A program made the position numbers and the translations under genes. A stretch of 64,000 bases of DNA from contig CM059576.1 in assembly GCA_030386875.1 (NCBI GenBank), forward strand, positions 13,954,058 through 14,018,057, given 5' to 3'. Under the pieces are notes generated by a model. That model had not been told where the DNA came from and did no database searches. It saw only the letters and a program-made list of their open reading frames with translations. Positions within the stretch are counted from its first letter, which is position 1. Each line of letters opens with the position of its first letter. Below, in pieces: positions 20,001 to 29,759 of this stretch. This DNA is from Morinoia aosen (Eukaryota; Arthropoda; Malacostraca; Amphipoda; Talitridae).

Positions 20001-21042
20001 CATTAAACCCTATCTCCTTATCATCAACAAGAATTTCACCTCTGCCACGAGTATCAGCATCCAACTCAAGTTTTCTATTAACAATGGCATTCCTTCCACC
20101 ACATGTCGATTTAACTTTCGTCGTATCTGACCCAGCGACAGAATTTACTTCAACTTCACTCGCGTCTCTGAGCGCTTTTTCCACATTTGTTAAAAATACT
20201 TCGCTCTCAATCTCATTAGCTTCTATTAATTCCGCATTACATAGCATAGAATTCTCAGAGAGATACACTGTTTCATCACTTGGATTCAAAACCATAATCG
20301 GTACCACACCGTCTTCATTTATTTGAACAATTGAGTCAGCTATAAGAGCACCATTATCAAGACGTCTTTTAAAAATCATGTATTCTCCTGCAATTGGTTT
20401 CTTAAGGAAGCCATAAATCACATTAAGTGAATTACCAGGTACTTCAGCCTGATTGCAATGAACGATTAATTGCTTCGTACTCGTTGACTGTGCCTCAGCC
20501 TTCGCTGGACTCTTTTTCCTGCAGTCATCAGTTTTTAAATGCCTCTTGCTTTTCCTCTCAACAGCGATCTCTGACAATAGACAGTCACTATTCCTTATTT
20601 TTCGCATCACTATTTCTCTGCTTAACAAAGGTTCCATATTTAAATCTTGAAAAGGAATTGGAATGTTATTCCAAAGAAGTTCTTTATTTTTAAAATTAAT
20701 AATGGCATCTTTTAATACATCTCGACCCAGTATCAGGTCATAATTAAATCGAGCTTCTTTTACAACGAGTGCACTTGTTTTAATTACTTTATCAGTGCCG
20801 GGAATTTTAATAGATAACTCTACTTCACCTGTGACGTCACTCTTCCCGTTGATGCCTTTTACTCTCAATTTACTCGGTTTTATGTCTTCGCTCAAATTTT
20901 TTACCTGTCTGTAACTGACAAGACACTTCTCCGAGCCGCTGTCAAGCAAAGCGCTTAAATACTGGTCATTATTTTTAAGAATAATGGTAGGTTTGTTACA
21001 ATCCTTGAATGATACTAATCCAGCATTTTTGTTAATATTTTT
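17065..21042 (-). CDS. pol: Gypsy-type pol: protease, RT, RNase H, integrase
   Basis: This frame is open from 21042 (just after a TAA) to the stop at 17065. Numbering from the TTG codon at 20949 (1,294 residues): retropepsin DSGS at 3-6; RT at about 420-600 with DFRALNK and active site FLDD at 541-544; RNase H with FTDAS at 686-690; integrase zinc site with HSLYH at 957-961 and CEVC at 991-994; DD35E core with D1023, D1082 and E1118; a C-terminal domain with WIGPAIVQKV. All catalytic motifs seen are intact. It is in the same frame as gag but separated from it by an overlapping pre-protease segment in another frame (21313-21032), so expression needs a -1 frameshift plus an intact junction. The junction is broken by what looks like a one-base change in an A7 run at 21038-21044. 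Confidence 0.95.
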   Translation of the reverse strand, partial: KNINKNAGLVSFKDCNKPTIILKNNDQYLSALLDSGSEKCLVSYRQVKNLSEDIKPSKLRVKGINGKSDVTGEVELSIKIPGTDKVIKTSALVVKEARFNYDLILGRDVLKDAIINFKNKELLWNNIPIPFQDLNMEPLLSREIVMRKIRNSDCLLSEIAVERKSKRHLKTDDCRKKSPAKAEAQSTSTKQLIVHCNQAEVPGNSLNVIYGFLKKPIAGEYMIFKRRLDNGALIADSIVQINEDGVVPIMVLNPSDETVYLSENSMLCNAELIEANEIESEVFLTNVEKALRDASEVEVNSVAGSDTTKVKSTCGGRNAIVNRKLELDADTRGRGEILVDDKEIGFNAEVNAGQISGESGEKELRRDLTVNDISCKEDDVQLPLVNLLNKYRDVVTLEGEKIGVTNILKHHIQLKTDAPVLNLAPYRIPHKYQEEVMRITNDMRDQGIIEESSSDFNFPVIIVKKKSGDLRPVIDFRALNKVLIKHSYPIPRIDEILSTLGNNTWFSNLDLRSAFHQIELEQESRKYTAFTVNYRKYQFCRVPFGLSTSPGIFQRVMTSALAPILGKLAFVFLDDILVFSKNKDQHLADIETVLKMLRSGKLSLKLEKCHFFKNELEYLGHIIAADGIKCKYSQKLQNCRAPNNVKELQQFLGLANYFRNFLPNFAEVAYPLYNLLRKNVVYTWTNECQKSFDFMKSLLTSDTVLRHPDYTKDFHVFTDASNTGIGAVLMQADDSSDKILRPIAYYSKNLNSSQRRYATTKKEFFAIHSALKHFKYLVTGYPVRVYSDHKPLAPLFNKKLPDDTNMARWCIDVHSFDPVVKYLPGKENVVADYLSRLPINNEKLNLKELNSCDDLEVAFESEVCVVETRARYKRMTGSEVVDLPPTRDDADSAADRDARPALINYVPTESEISRTIKEFIDEQNNDAFCIEVKNALLHDSISTITDLENFLILNDILYRRREIDNRPSTILTAVVPNSLMSKAILAIHSLYHVDYKHTLFKFKLKYWNQLEKTIVRKFVQHCEVCKIIKARPSVPIKILTAPIAKGPFEVVSIDLLGPLKVTDNGNKYILVVIDLFSRFCRLYAISNRNTETVITCLSNCFSLLGYPKTLISDNALEFKSVALKQFAKLHAITKKEVLAYSPHSNAIVERNNKKITNLLKLYVNTLVHAEWDQLLEVVENALNNSLNSTIGETPSYVMFNRDTCAYYQAENFDSVIYNFDEELDLVNIRAREAVRTVENIRNLIINNTTERNLYRNLKRRNKDINIGDRVLLKNHNKTHKLQLTWIGPAIVQKVKRNYADIKVGSKIIRSNLNHLLPLKKVKSVS

Positions 21043-21313
21043 TTACAACGGATACCGAAAAATAGGATTCGACTGTCTTGCCTTGATAATGATCATTCTC
21101 AAGCTCTTCTTCTTGCAACAAGTTATATCTATTTTTACATTTAAATAATGGGTCAACATACGATTTGGTTATTTCGGTGGTATCTGGAATTTTTGCCACG
21201 GTTTCTAGTTTAACGAGGTTGTTACCGCTAAATACCTCGGGCTCAATCTGTTTCAAATCCTCCTTACTACCTTCACCTAGTTTAAAAAATCGCTTGACTT
21301 GCTCTCCGCCCAA
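21032..21313 (-). CDS. pol: Pre-protease segment of pol, reached by -1 frameshift
   Basis: This frame overlaps the last codons of gag and runs to a TAA at 21034-21032. After the slippery site it reads FKLGEGSKEDLKQIEPEVF and continues as a hydrophilic linker. In similar elements the segment between Gag and protease is part of the Pol frame. Here it stops at GTA AAA AAA TAT TAA, and the protease frame continues one base out of register. A single lost A in the run would explain this, by mutation or assembly error. The protein product as written would be truncated before the protease. Confidence 0.7.
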   Translation of the reverse strand: MGGEQVKRFFKLGEGSKEDLKQIEPEVFSGNNLVKLETVAKIPDTTEITKSYVDPLFKCKNRYNLLQEEELENDHYQGKTVESYFSVSVVKKY

Positions 21314-22713
21314 TGAACTTCACTTTGGCCACGGTTCGTGCTACCCCTACCGCGTAAATACGCCCTATAGTTACGGATCTCCGAACCGCTTGCTCTACAG
21401 TTCTTTACTACATGAGTTCCACCGCAGGCAAAACATCCTCTCTGAACTCCTTGAACTTGACCTCTTTGAGGTCGGCAATCAAAGTGCCCTACCATTGAAC
21501 AGGAGTTACAGTACGGGAAACCGGGTTTTTTCGTTCCTGAATTTCCTCCGAATTGTCCAGAACCAGAACTACTACTGTCTGATTTCATCATGTTACACTC
21601 TAAGTATCCATTTCCTCTATCACCTACATAACTGTTTAACTCTCGTCCTCTAATACGAGGGTTTCTGATCCAGGGCCTAGGAACAATCCTACGTACTCCT
21701 GACCGAAAATTCCTACGGTAATTTCCGACACTTCCGTAGTACACCTCGTTCTCCTGGAATTGATCTGGTTCTTCCAAAACTTCCTCAAATTCACCAGCCA
21801 CCTCACCTACGTAACTCTCACTGTCTTGCCTGACATGATACTTTTGCGCGAGAATTTTCTTTGACTCGCTCTGACTTCGCACTGCGGAAATTAACTTAGC
21901 CAATAGCTCCTCGGCAGTGGAAAATTGTGTTTCAAAAATTTTCCTAGCGAACGACTCATCAAAAAGGGGACCTAAAATTGATAAAGCCAAACTGTACGAC
22001 ATGCTGTCGCCTACAAATTTTTTTAACTCAGCCTGATTCGTGCAGTTTTGAAAATATGCGTGACGCTGCCAGCCTAGCGAGTTTGAATTTAAAATACTCT
22101 CGGTTAGCTTCCTTATTTTCGAAAACGCATTCACGATCTGCGCAGCGAGTGCATTATTTTTAACTAATTGTAATTCGTTTAGGTCGCAAGCCAATGCATG
22201 TATACTTTTTTCGCCACGCGAAACGTAAATGTCCTCAAGTATCTGAACGACCTGATCAAAAGAATAATTTAAATCGGTATTAACTAACTTCGTTACTACA
22301 CTATTGAAGTCGCCTACGTTCTTGTTTGCTGATCGTACTAGAAATTCCTTACGTCGTTCGTCGCTCGTGGCGTCTGGCAACAAGGTCATGTAGGCTTTGA
22401 GGTTTTGGATATGGGTCGAGAACGTCTTATTTTCTAGGAACTCTCCATCATGGACACGTCGTCTCCCACGGAACGTCGGAAGCTCCGCATTAGTCATTAT
22501 TGTTCCAACAGTGGGTACATTTATATTTGCAGCAATGTCACGTGCAAGTTGCGCCGTGTTAGCATTACTAGGTCCAGCTGCGTTAGGAGTCGCTGTGTTA
22601 GGAGTCGTCATCTTGCTAACTACTGGGTTACTCACTCGTCCGTATTTAGTTACAGTAGGTTTAGTTCGTACTACTTCGTCCTCACTGTCCAAAGAATCAG
22701 AAAAATCCGACAT
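21277..22713 (-). CDS. gag: Gypsy-type Gag polyprotein, 478 aa
   Basis: ATG at 22713, TAG at 21279-21277. The acidic N-terminus MSDFSDSLDSEDE is followed by a low-complexity Thr/Asn/Ala stretch, then a capsid-like helical region (about residues 70-290) including the typical FLVRSANKNV and DLNELQ stretches. The Arg/Gly-rich C-terminus has a knuckle-like CNSCSMVGHFDC with shortened spacing and a proper CX2CX3HX4C knuckle, CFACGGTHVVKNC. Gag assembles the intracellular particle and packages element RNA. The start is the first ATG and has an A at -3. The last codons GAT TTT TTA AAC TAG contain two overlapping slippery heptamers. Confidence 0.92.
   Translation of the reverse strand: MSDFSDSLDSEDEVVRTKPTVTKYGRVSNPVVSKMTTPNTATPNAAGPSNANTAQLARDIAANINVPTVGTIMTNAELPTFRGRRRVHDGEFLENKTFSTHIQNLKAYMTLLPDATSDERRKEFLVRSANKNVGDFNSVVTKLVNTDLNYSFDQVVQILEDIYVSRGEKSIHALACDLNELQLVKNNALAAQIVNAFSKIRKLTESILNSNSLGWQRHAYFQNCTNQAELKKFVGDSMSYSLALSILGPLFDESFARKIFETQFSTAEELLAKLISAVRSQSESKKILAQKYHVRQDSESYVGEVAGEFEEVLEEPDQFQENEVYYGSVGNYRRNFRSGVRRIVPRPWIRNPRIRGRELNSYVGDRGNGYLECNMMKSDSSSSGSGQFGGNSGTKKPGFPYCNSCSMVGHFDCRPQRGQVQGVQRGCFACGGTHVVKNCRASGSEIRNYRAYLRGRGSTNRGQSEVHWAESKSSDFLN
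21280..21290 (-). promoter_or_regulatory. Programmed -1 frameshift site at gag/pol overlap
   Basis: In gag frame the - strand reads GAT TTT TTA AAC TAG. This contains U UUU UUA and U UUA AAC, both canonical X XXY YYZ heptamers, directly before the gag stop. A -1 slip leads into the pre-protease frame. I did not identify the stimulatory RNA structure. Confidence 0.85.
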
Positions 22714-24042
22714 GTGTCGTATTTCCTTAAGTCATTTAATAATTCCCTATCTCCCTGAAAATTAACAGTTCAACACCAGAACTTACTGAAAACTCATTCA
22801 AAAATTAATATCGTACTCCGAGAATGATAATAAACACAGAAATGCAAGTACTACACACAAAAATTAATGAATTTCACACATAAAATAATACATCAATAAT
22901 ATCAATACTTTATCACCAATAATCTAATTGAAAAACAAGAAGTAGCGTCTCTTATCCAAAAAATTTAAATTTTTAACACCTCAATAACACTTGTGACTGG
23001 TCATCAATATCACACAGTGCCCACGTGACTGCTTCTGCTCACGATAAAACTCTCGCAAAGGCGTTAAAAAAAATCGCTGCCTCACAGCAATGAAATGTGA
23101 ATATATCTCAATTTAAAACTTCAAAATTTAGCATCAAAATATTTCTGACACTTTCACTAACACCCCTATTCAATTACCATAAAAATCTGAAACTTACGAC
23201 GATAATTTGAAGGTAAATAGGTGTCAACCGTGTATTCCAGATACGTAGCACCCGGATCTTGCTCTCACAATGTACAGAATGAGACTGAGGCTACAGAAGG
23301 CATTGCAGCTCTATACAGGGAATGGCACGGACGAAAAAACCGCGGCAGGAAATGCAACAAAAAAAACCAGCTGCCCGGGGACAGAGCGAGCCAGCACTAA
23401 AAAGATGAAAAAAAAATTCTCCTAAAAAAGACTTAACTGTGAACACTGAAGACAGCTGCGGCTCACGTTGCCTTGCTGCTGCGATGTTGTTGCTGGTTGG
23501 AGAGCTGGGAATATTCGTGACTGGTGTTGCACGATGTTATTTATACTTTTAATTCGTAGTACGTATCACTTATCACTGGTTACAGTTTTTGATACAATTC
23601 CTCTGGTACAGCCAGTCACACTGTCGTAGTAAGTATTGCAACACAGTCTACAATAAATTGTTGATGACTTAAAGTTTTTTAGCACTTCCAAAATTAGCAC
23701 AATTGTTCATTTATTGGTTATTTGCCGCTGGGAAGGCGCAGATCTTGATCTCGAAGACTAATTCCACTTCGTCGCTGGCTTCATATATCAAAACTCTTGT
23801 TCTGAGTGGTGAATTGTGGTGGAGCAATATACTGATTTGGGTGTCTGCGTTCAGTAGCACAATTTTCGGTATGCTGACGCCGAATACAATGGTCGTTTCT
23901 TGTGGCTGCCACAGTTGATGGTTTCCTCCGTTACACATCAGGATTTAATACTGTTCAAAATTGTCAGTAACTGTACAATTGCTATTCACTGCACACTTAT
24001 GCGAATGTGAGTTCTGTTCACCACATACATGGGCCACCAAAA
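22714..24042 (-). other. 5' leader of the nested Gypsy-type element
   Basis: About 1.3 kb between PBS and gag. It includes a 75-codon ORF (ATG at 23938, stop near 23711) that could act as an upstream ORF, with no recognisable domain. The leader presumably holds the packaging signal and the splice donor for any subgenomic RNA, neither identified. Confidence 0.6.
24022..24039 (-). promoter_or_regulatory. Primer-binding site of the nested Gypsy-type element
   Basis: On the - strand TGGTGGCCCATGTATGTG begins 3-4 nt after the 5' LTR end. TGG at the start fits pairing to a tRNA CCA end. Confidence 0.75.
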
Positions 24043-24212
24043 TGTACGGGCAGGGAAACACTTGAAGCTTGGCGGAGTTTATTTGGCTAGGTGTTGACAG
24101 AAGGCAAGATGTTGATGGATTGAGCACCTGGCCTCGACAGAGCGGCTTCTTATTGGTGCCCTCCAGATACAGAAAAAGCTACTACAGATAACATGTGCGG
24201 AGATGCCGCATA
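24043..24212 (-). repeat. 5' LTR of the nested Gypsy-type element
   Basis: TG at 24043 (giving CA on the - strand) to GCCGCA at 24210. Matches 14382-14540 through GCATA at 24212. About 168 bp, unusually short for a Gypsy-type LTR. Confidence 0.88.
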
Positions 24213-27200
24213 ACAGTGCGTGCAGGCGTCAAGGTCAAACATAGGCAGTACTTGCAGTGAGTGCAAGCAGAGTGTTCAATGACCCCTAGACATGAGTTTT
24301 TAAGAGTTTAAGAGAGTTTTTTAAAGTGAGTGGCGCTATTTTCTCGAAGTTTTGCTATAAGTGTTTCAAGTAGTTTTGTATTGATTTAGTAACTGTTGTA
24401 AAAATTTGCGTTGAGCAATCGTTAAGCTCAGTTGAGCAGTGATGTTATTTGTGTAATCCCTAGATACGAAACTAGTAACGTAACTATGCCTGAAATTCTA
24501 GTAACCAGCGCGCCTGTAATGAGTACAATGACTGCCACGAATATTTTTCTAGCGATGATATGTTGGCGAAAAAGACATAAGTATCCTTAAATGCCTCCTG
24601 TAGCCAGTGCTTGAGCGAGGCGGTCAGTTGCAAAATGCTCTTTAAAAGTATCCCTGTTTGTTTGCGGGCAGAAAGGTCATTTTTGAGGTGACTATATTTT
24701 TTGGACATTTATTGTGTCATTTTTAAAGATCATATTTGAGTTTTTTGCTGGTTGCGTCTGATAGGATGCTGCGGGGGGAGGTGCGTTCTAATTTGCCCAA
24801 AGGTAGTGCTGAAGACCTTTGTAAAAATCAATTTTCATGCATTAGAGTAAGGAAACGAGTCGCTGTATTAAGTGGACAGCAATTGATCGATAGCGCATTA
24901 TTGAATGAGTCGCTGCATTTAAGTGGACAGCAATTAAAATTAAAGGATAGCGCGCGATGAATAAAACGAGAAGTTACCTGTGCTAAGAGGAGCAACAGAG
25001 CCGGGGCATATAGTGGTCGCGAGAGAAGAAAATAAACAAGTGAAGATACCGACTAGGCTGTGGATATATCTGGTAAAATGGTTAAATGTTACCAGGTAAA
25101 TTTACCAGCGAGATCGTGTAATACTGTTGAGTAATTCGCGCAGACAATTAAGTGAGTAAGCTTTAGAAGAAGCTGTTACCGTTGATTTTCAATGGGGCTC
25201 TGATTCCAGTTCATAATTTCATGTGGTGGAAATAATACCATTGATACCATGACGCTCAGAGTTTAGCATTGTTGATTGCGGTTGTCATTGTGCTGGCGAG
25301 TTGAAGAAGTACCATATGAGGAATAATAATGAGGAATAATAAAGAGGAATAATAATGTGGAATAATAAAGAGGAATAATAATGTAGAATGATGAGAGGTG
25401 ATAAGCGCCATTGAGTAACCACAAGTGGTGGTCCTGTAATTTAAAGAGTAACGAGTATCGAGTATCAAGTATCACTGGTAAAGAGTATCGAGTAAAGTTA
25501 CCAGTGCAGCTGCACTGCAGCGCACACGAGTGAGTGTGATGTTTTTTTGCTTGATGCAGAGGCAGATGTTTTTTTTTGTACGCCGGCGCAAGGCCGAGAG
25601 CTGTGCTCAGCATTTCGTACGCGTTAGTATTGGCACGAGGCAGTAATGTTGGTAATACTGTGAAGGTAGTAATACTGTGAAGCAGTTTGTGACTAGGTAA
25701 CTAGTTATGATAGTGACCATTAAAGATTATGGTAAAGTGCCACAAATGTCATAAACATTGTTAAATGTTGTTAATGTTGTTAAATCCTTCGGATGAGGAT
25801 CTGTACTTGAGTGTGACAGTAAAATTTAATTTATTTCATAGTCATTTGTCAATGAGAGAGGCTCCATTTAATAATCCTTCAGTTAATAATTTTTGAGCAC
25901 GTTGAAACGATCTAGTGCATCATAAAAGTCATTTTACAAGCCTATCTGAATTTCATGTTCAGTAAAATTTTGTGCTATGAAATTTAAAATGTTTTAATTC
26001 TAAAAGAATGCAATTTATTTTCTTGAATACCAAAATTGTATAATTGACAATTTGCAACTGATTGAAAGATTAAAATTGATTGTCAAGCATTTAACGTGAA
26101 AATTGATTTTGATTTGATTTTTTAAGTACGTTCTTACGTATGTTTCTTATGTATATACCAAGTATTTTCAGTGCTTTTGCTATGTTTCATTGTATTCTCG
26201 TAAACGTTTTGCTTATAATCTATTTGCTTCTAATTTTGCATTGTAGTGTTCGTCTGCAAAAAGCAGCATGGTGAATCTCTTTGAACTGAAGTAACCTTTC
26301 TGGTTATGTTTTTAAATTCGAAGTTTTATTCGGTGAATACGTGCTTGTGAGGAATTTGCTGTTTGTAAAATTTGTTCTATTTTTTTTGTTTTCCTTGCTC
26401 ACGCCTGTGGATTTTTAATTAGTTCGCAGCTAAAAATAGCTCGTTGCCGGCGAGAGGCATGCGCTGACTTGGCTGACGAGTCGATGAGGCGGTGCACTTT
26501 TGCTGTCTCAGCAAAATTAAATTAAATTTGAAATCGATTTGAAATCAGCACTCACGTGACTGGAAATTTCCCGAACGAGACTCAAAAATGTAGTTCTCAA
26601 TTTATAGGTTCTCACTTTCCTTTTAACGAGAATTTACCGAGAGTAAATACTTTAGATTAATGGGAGGTGAATGGACTTTGCCTAAACTTATGCTTTAACA
26701 ATTGGGTTCATGAGTAGACTGTTAACTCAATTAATGAGATTCGTACTTAGTATTATTTACCTGTCTGAATTTTAATTTCTTTATGTTTTTAATTGGTTGT
26801 TAACTCATGTTGTTGATATCTGGCCATGCTAATTGTTTCTTTGTTTCGTTTCATTTCAGCTTCGCGTGCTGTGCGAGTGACAGCGGGTACGGGCAAGTAC
26901 CGCGTATTAAGCACGTGGCGCGTACACGTGGTTGAGCCGTGTTCCGCTCAGACGGCGTGGTGCCTCAGCGACTTTGTTCTCAAAACCAAAAACACATAAA
27001 CCTTGACGACAGTAGAGCTTCAGAATTGGAAATTGAGATTGAAAATAATAAGAAAAATTATGAGAAAATTGAAATTGAAATATTGGAAAAAGAAGGAGCT
27101 GGAAAATATTACTGGAAAAATTTATGCACTCGTTGAAAATCGAGTTTATTTGTATTTGAAAATGCGACTAAAATTCGGACTGAAGATCGGAAAGCGTTGT

Positions 27201-28563
27201 TGAAAATTATGCAAGAATCATGCTTTTGTTTGTATGCGTTTAACTCCGTGAAAATTGGAGGGTAAAATGTAATAAGGAAAGTTAATAAGGAACATGTTGA
27301 AAAGTTTTATGCGTTTAAAGGTTTATGCGTTTTAATGTGTTTAATCCGCTTAGATTTTTTATAATCGTATTAATCATATAATCTATTTGTGTTACACTTT
27401 TAACGGGTTCCACGGCACAGGCATTAATTGTTTCCGTAAGTTGTTTTAATGTCATATTTGAATATTTGATCTAACTTATTCCCGATTTTGCGAATATAAT
27501 CTCTACAAAAACAATATGAACTCTACGGAGCAAGTATCCCTTTTTCCTTTCGATTAATCATCGGTACTTCCTGCGGAAATCCCATTGATCCGATTATTAA
27601 GTATTAATTCTTTTGAAAGTTTGAATAAGACAAATTAATTAATTTTTACTTTTAATTTGAGTGAGTTTGAATTAATTAATTAACTTCTAATCATTCCCCA
27701 ATTAATCATTGACCGTTTGATTTTAGCATTCCTTTTGCCTTGCTTTGAACAGCGATTTATGTGTGTTTACTATTTAACCGTATGTTATTCACGCTTCGCT
27801 TTTTACTGTTTTTACTGACGTTTCGTTTTCGTGCGTTGAGTTTTACTTTAAGTTTTGATAGGTTCAGAGTGGGTCTACCAAAATTTCGACTATTAGTGTT
27901 TATGATTTGAGGTTGTATAGCGGTATTTTTCCGCAGTGGCAGTGGCCACTATTTTTTAAGAAGGGTTTAAATTATTGTTTTTGCGTTAATGTCTATGACT
28001 ATTGTTGTTTTAACTGGCGTTTTACTCATGTATTTAATTTTAACGTTTTAACTCGATGTTTTCTAAATGCGCTGTAAAATAATTGATTTATTTTTTCATT
28101 TATTAAAACAATCGCTTTTAAAATCAGGTTTCTTTTAAAGTTATAGTCTAGTACGAACCATGTACTGTGTAATGGTGTTGTACCGAGTACTTTAATTTTA
28201 CGTTTTGAAGTAAAGGGCATTTTTGTTTTATCGCTTCAGCGGCCTTTATACTTTTTGCTTTGCGTTATTAATAATCAGTTCTATTGTGTTGTGTTTTTTT
28301 TACGGTGACGGACGGTGCTATCTGCGTTATGGATTACTCCCAGTTGTGTTGCAGTTTGTGTTGATACTTCGTGAGCTAAGTACTGTTACTAAATTTGATA
28401 TCAGGTGTACCAGTGTATTTCCGAGTTAATAGAATTACCTTTGAGTATTACACGCATGTGAGGCGGATTTTGTGTTTAAAATTTAAAATTTTTGTTTTTA
28501 TCCGCCCGAATATTATTTTTTTATTTATAATTGAATACCTATCTGGTTAAAGGGGGGAGATAA
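24213..28563 (+). other. 3' internal region of the short-LTR element
   Basis: Long AT-rich DNA without gag or pol. Visible structure: a two-copy 50-bp repeat GAGTCGCTGYATTAAGTGGA plus CAGCAATT (24857-24935); a GAGGAATAATAAT microsatellite (25318-25390); a strong 3' splice-site match TTTCATTTCAG|CTTCGCG near 26860 followed by a CpG-rich patch to 26970; many TTTTACG/TTTGCGTT-like strings at 27.7-28.3 kb. Ends in the purine tract at 28549-28563. Confidence 0.5.
25318..25390. repeat. Microsatellite-like (GAGGAATAATAAT)n
   Basis: About six imperfect copies of GAGGAATAATAA(T/A), with variants GTGGAATAATAAA and GTAGAATG. Confidence 0.85.
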
Positions 28564-28681
28564 TGTGCGAGCACGCCCCCTACCCTAAGCACCTCAGAGG
28601 TCTTATAAGCGGTGAGCTCTTTAGGGCCCGCGCATTTGGTCCGCACCCCGTCCTCCTGTTAACAGCTCCACCAGTAAACAT
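28564..28681 (+). repeat. 3' LTR of the short-LTR element (possibly truncated)
   Basis: 118-bp copy of 13639-13756. The 37 or so bases present after the 5' copy and before its PBS are absent here. Confidence 0.72.
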
Positions 28682-28744
28682 TTCAATGTTCACCCAAATG
28701 ATTTGAGACTTTAATACCTGTTAGGTAAGACGTGTGGCTTCACA

Positions 28745-28845
28745 TATAGGTATAAATTGAGCTCAATGCAGCTTTTAGCATTGCAGTTATTGGTGACAGG
28801 TCATCTAGTTTTTAGTTGTCCAAACCATTATGGCCACTACTATAG
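28745..28845 (+). repeat. Right inverted-repeat arm of the split small DNA element
   Basis: Contains GGTATAAATTGAGCTCAATG through TAGTTGTCCAAACCATTATG then GCCACTAC; imperfect reverse complement of 13342-13440. Confidence 0.75.
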
Positions 28846-28935
28846 TTATCTAGAAGCTGAAGAAAATTCACAACTAAACTAAACTTAAACTATAGAAGTA
28901 CAGTACTAAAAAAAACTAAGGAGCCACAGGATTAG

Positions 28936-29075
28936 AGAAGAGGCATCAAAGAAGTAGAGCAGGCCATGAAGGCTCACCTGTCAGACTCCAGAAGTCAATC
29001 CGTGGCCCCAACACTACCAGGCACTCCAACCAGCACCAACTCGCTGGTCTCCACCTGACCCTCGCTGCTCTGAAG
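28936..29075 (+). other. Exon-like segment, possible C-terminal coding exon
   Basis: After CCACAGGATTAG the + strand frame reads IKEVEQAMKAHLSDSRSQSV and continues Ser/Thr/Pro-rich to a TGA at 29056-29058. GC and codon choice are unlike the AT-rich flanks. CTGAAG|GTAAAC just after is a good 5' splice site. A second frame is also open across the whole segment to that donor. I do not recognise the protein. It may be a real host exon or a fragment captured by a repeat. Confidence 0.35.
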
Positions 29076-29759
29076 GTAAACAAGGACAAACAATCATAAC
29101 CTTCAAGGCTGAAGTATGGCATCAACTCGTCCTACTCTACAACTGCAATAGCAATAAAAGAGGTCACTCATTAATGTTCTTCTAAATTGAAAAGAAAATG
29201 TGACTCCTTTGATCTTGACTATATTTCAACATCATCACAACAAATAGTTTAATCCTGCAATATATAAGAACTATAGTAATAAAAGACTGGCATTATGAGC
29301 ATCTTCAAATAAAAGATAAATGACTAACCTAATGAGAGTCCTGATCACACAGGTTATTCCTTTTATATGAAGGCAGGCATTATGAAGTTATTCAGGTTTT
29401 ATTTAATTTATTGATTAAATTTATATTATCAAGTTATTTTTTCTTTACTGCAAGAGGAAGCCAAAAAAATTTAAAAAGCATTCAGTAAACAAACAAAACT
29501 GAATTTAATAGAATGAAATTGAGATACAAAGGAGGATTAAGTATATTCAACTAATGAAACAACAAAATGCCTTATTTCCTTACAGTACAATTTTTATAGC
29601 ATTTATAGTCAGGTAACATTTCCTTACAGCTCCTTACAAACTTTCCCACGCTTATTACCATCTTCTAGTATTCACCTTTTCTAATTCATTGTTAGCAGCC
29701 TCAAGCACTCCTGAATACTACAAACAACTTTGATAAACAATTTTTGTCTTAATTCTAAT
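29076..29759. other. AT-rich non-coding stretch
   Basis: No gene seen; possibly the 3' part of the degraded LINE on the - strand, but no alignable motif. Confidence 0.3.

Larger units (their letters stand above)
14375..24212 (-). mobile_element. Gypsy-type LTR retrotransposon, nested, 9.8 kb
   Basis: Order on the - strand: 5' LTR (24210 to 24043), PBS TGGTGGCC, a leader of about 1.3 kb, gag, frameshift site, pol, about 2.5 kb with a small membrane ORF, PPT, 3' LTR (about 14538 to 14375). A common LTR core of 159 bp (14382-14540 and 24054-24212) looks identical. It sits inside the short-LTR element and is therefore younger. ACAG flanks both ends of the common core (14379-14382 and 24213-24216) and could be a 4-bp target duplication, but that would require LTRs not ending TG...CA. 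Confidence 0.93.
13639..28681 (+). mobile_element. Short-LTR retroelement, interrupted by a Gypsy-type element
   Basis: Direct repeats of 118 bp (13639-13756 and 28564-28681; two differences seen) begin TG and include CA at the end. The right copy is preceded by a purine tract, AAAGGGGGGAGATAA, as expected of a PPT next to a 3' LTR. Downstream of the left copy is TGGTGGCCAGAG (near 13797), a plausible primer-binding site. If the PBS is right, the 5' LTR extends to about 13793 and the 3' copy is truncated. The element's own sequence is 13757-14374 plus 24213-28563, about 5 kb, in which I find no gag or pol. It looks like a non-autonomous element. No target duplication could be confirmed. Confidence 0.65.

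Noticed and set aside
18274-20693. + strand frames of up to 136 codons over the nested pol
   Set aside because: Antisense shadows of the pol frame.
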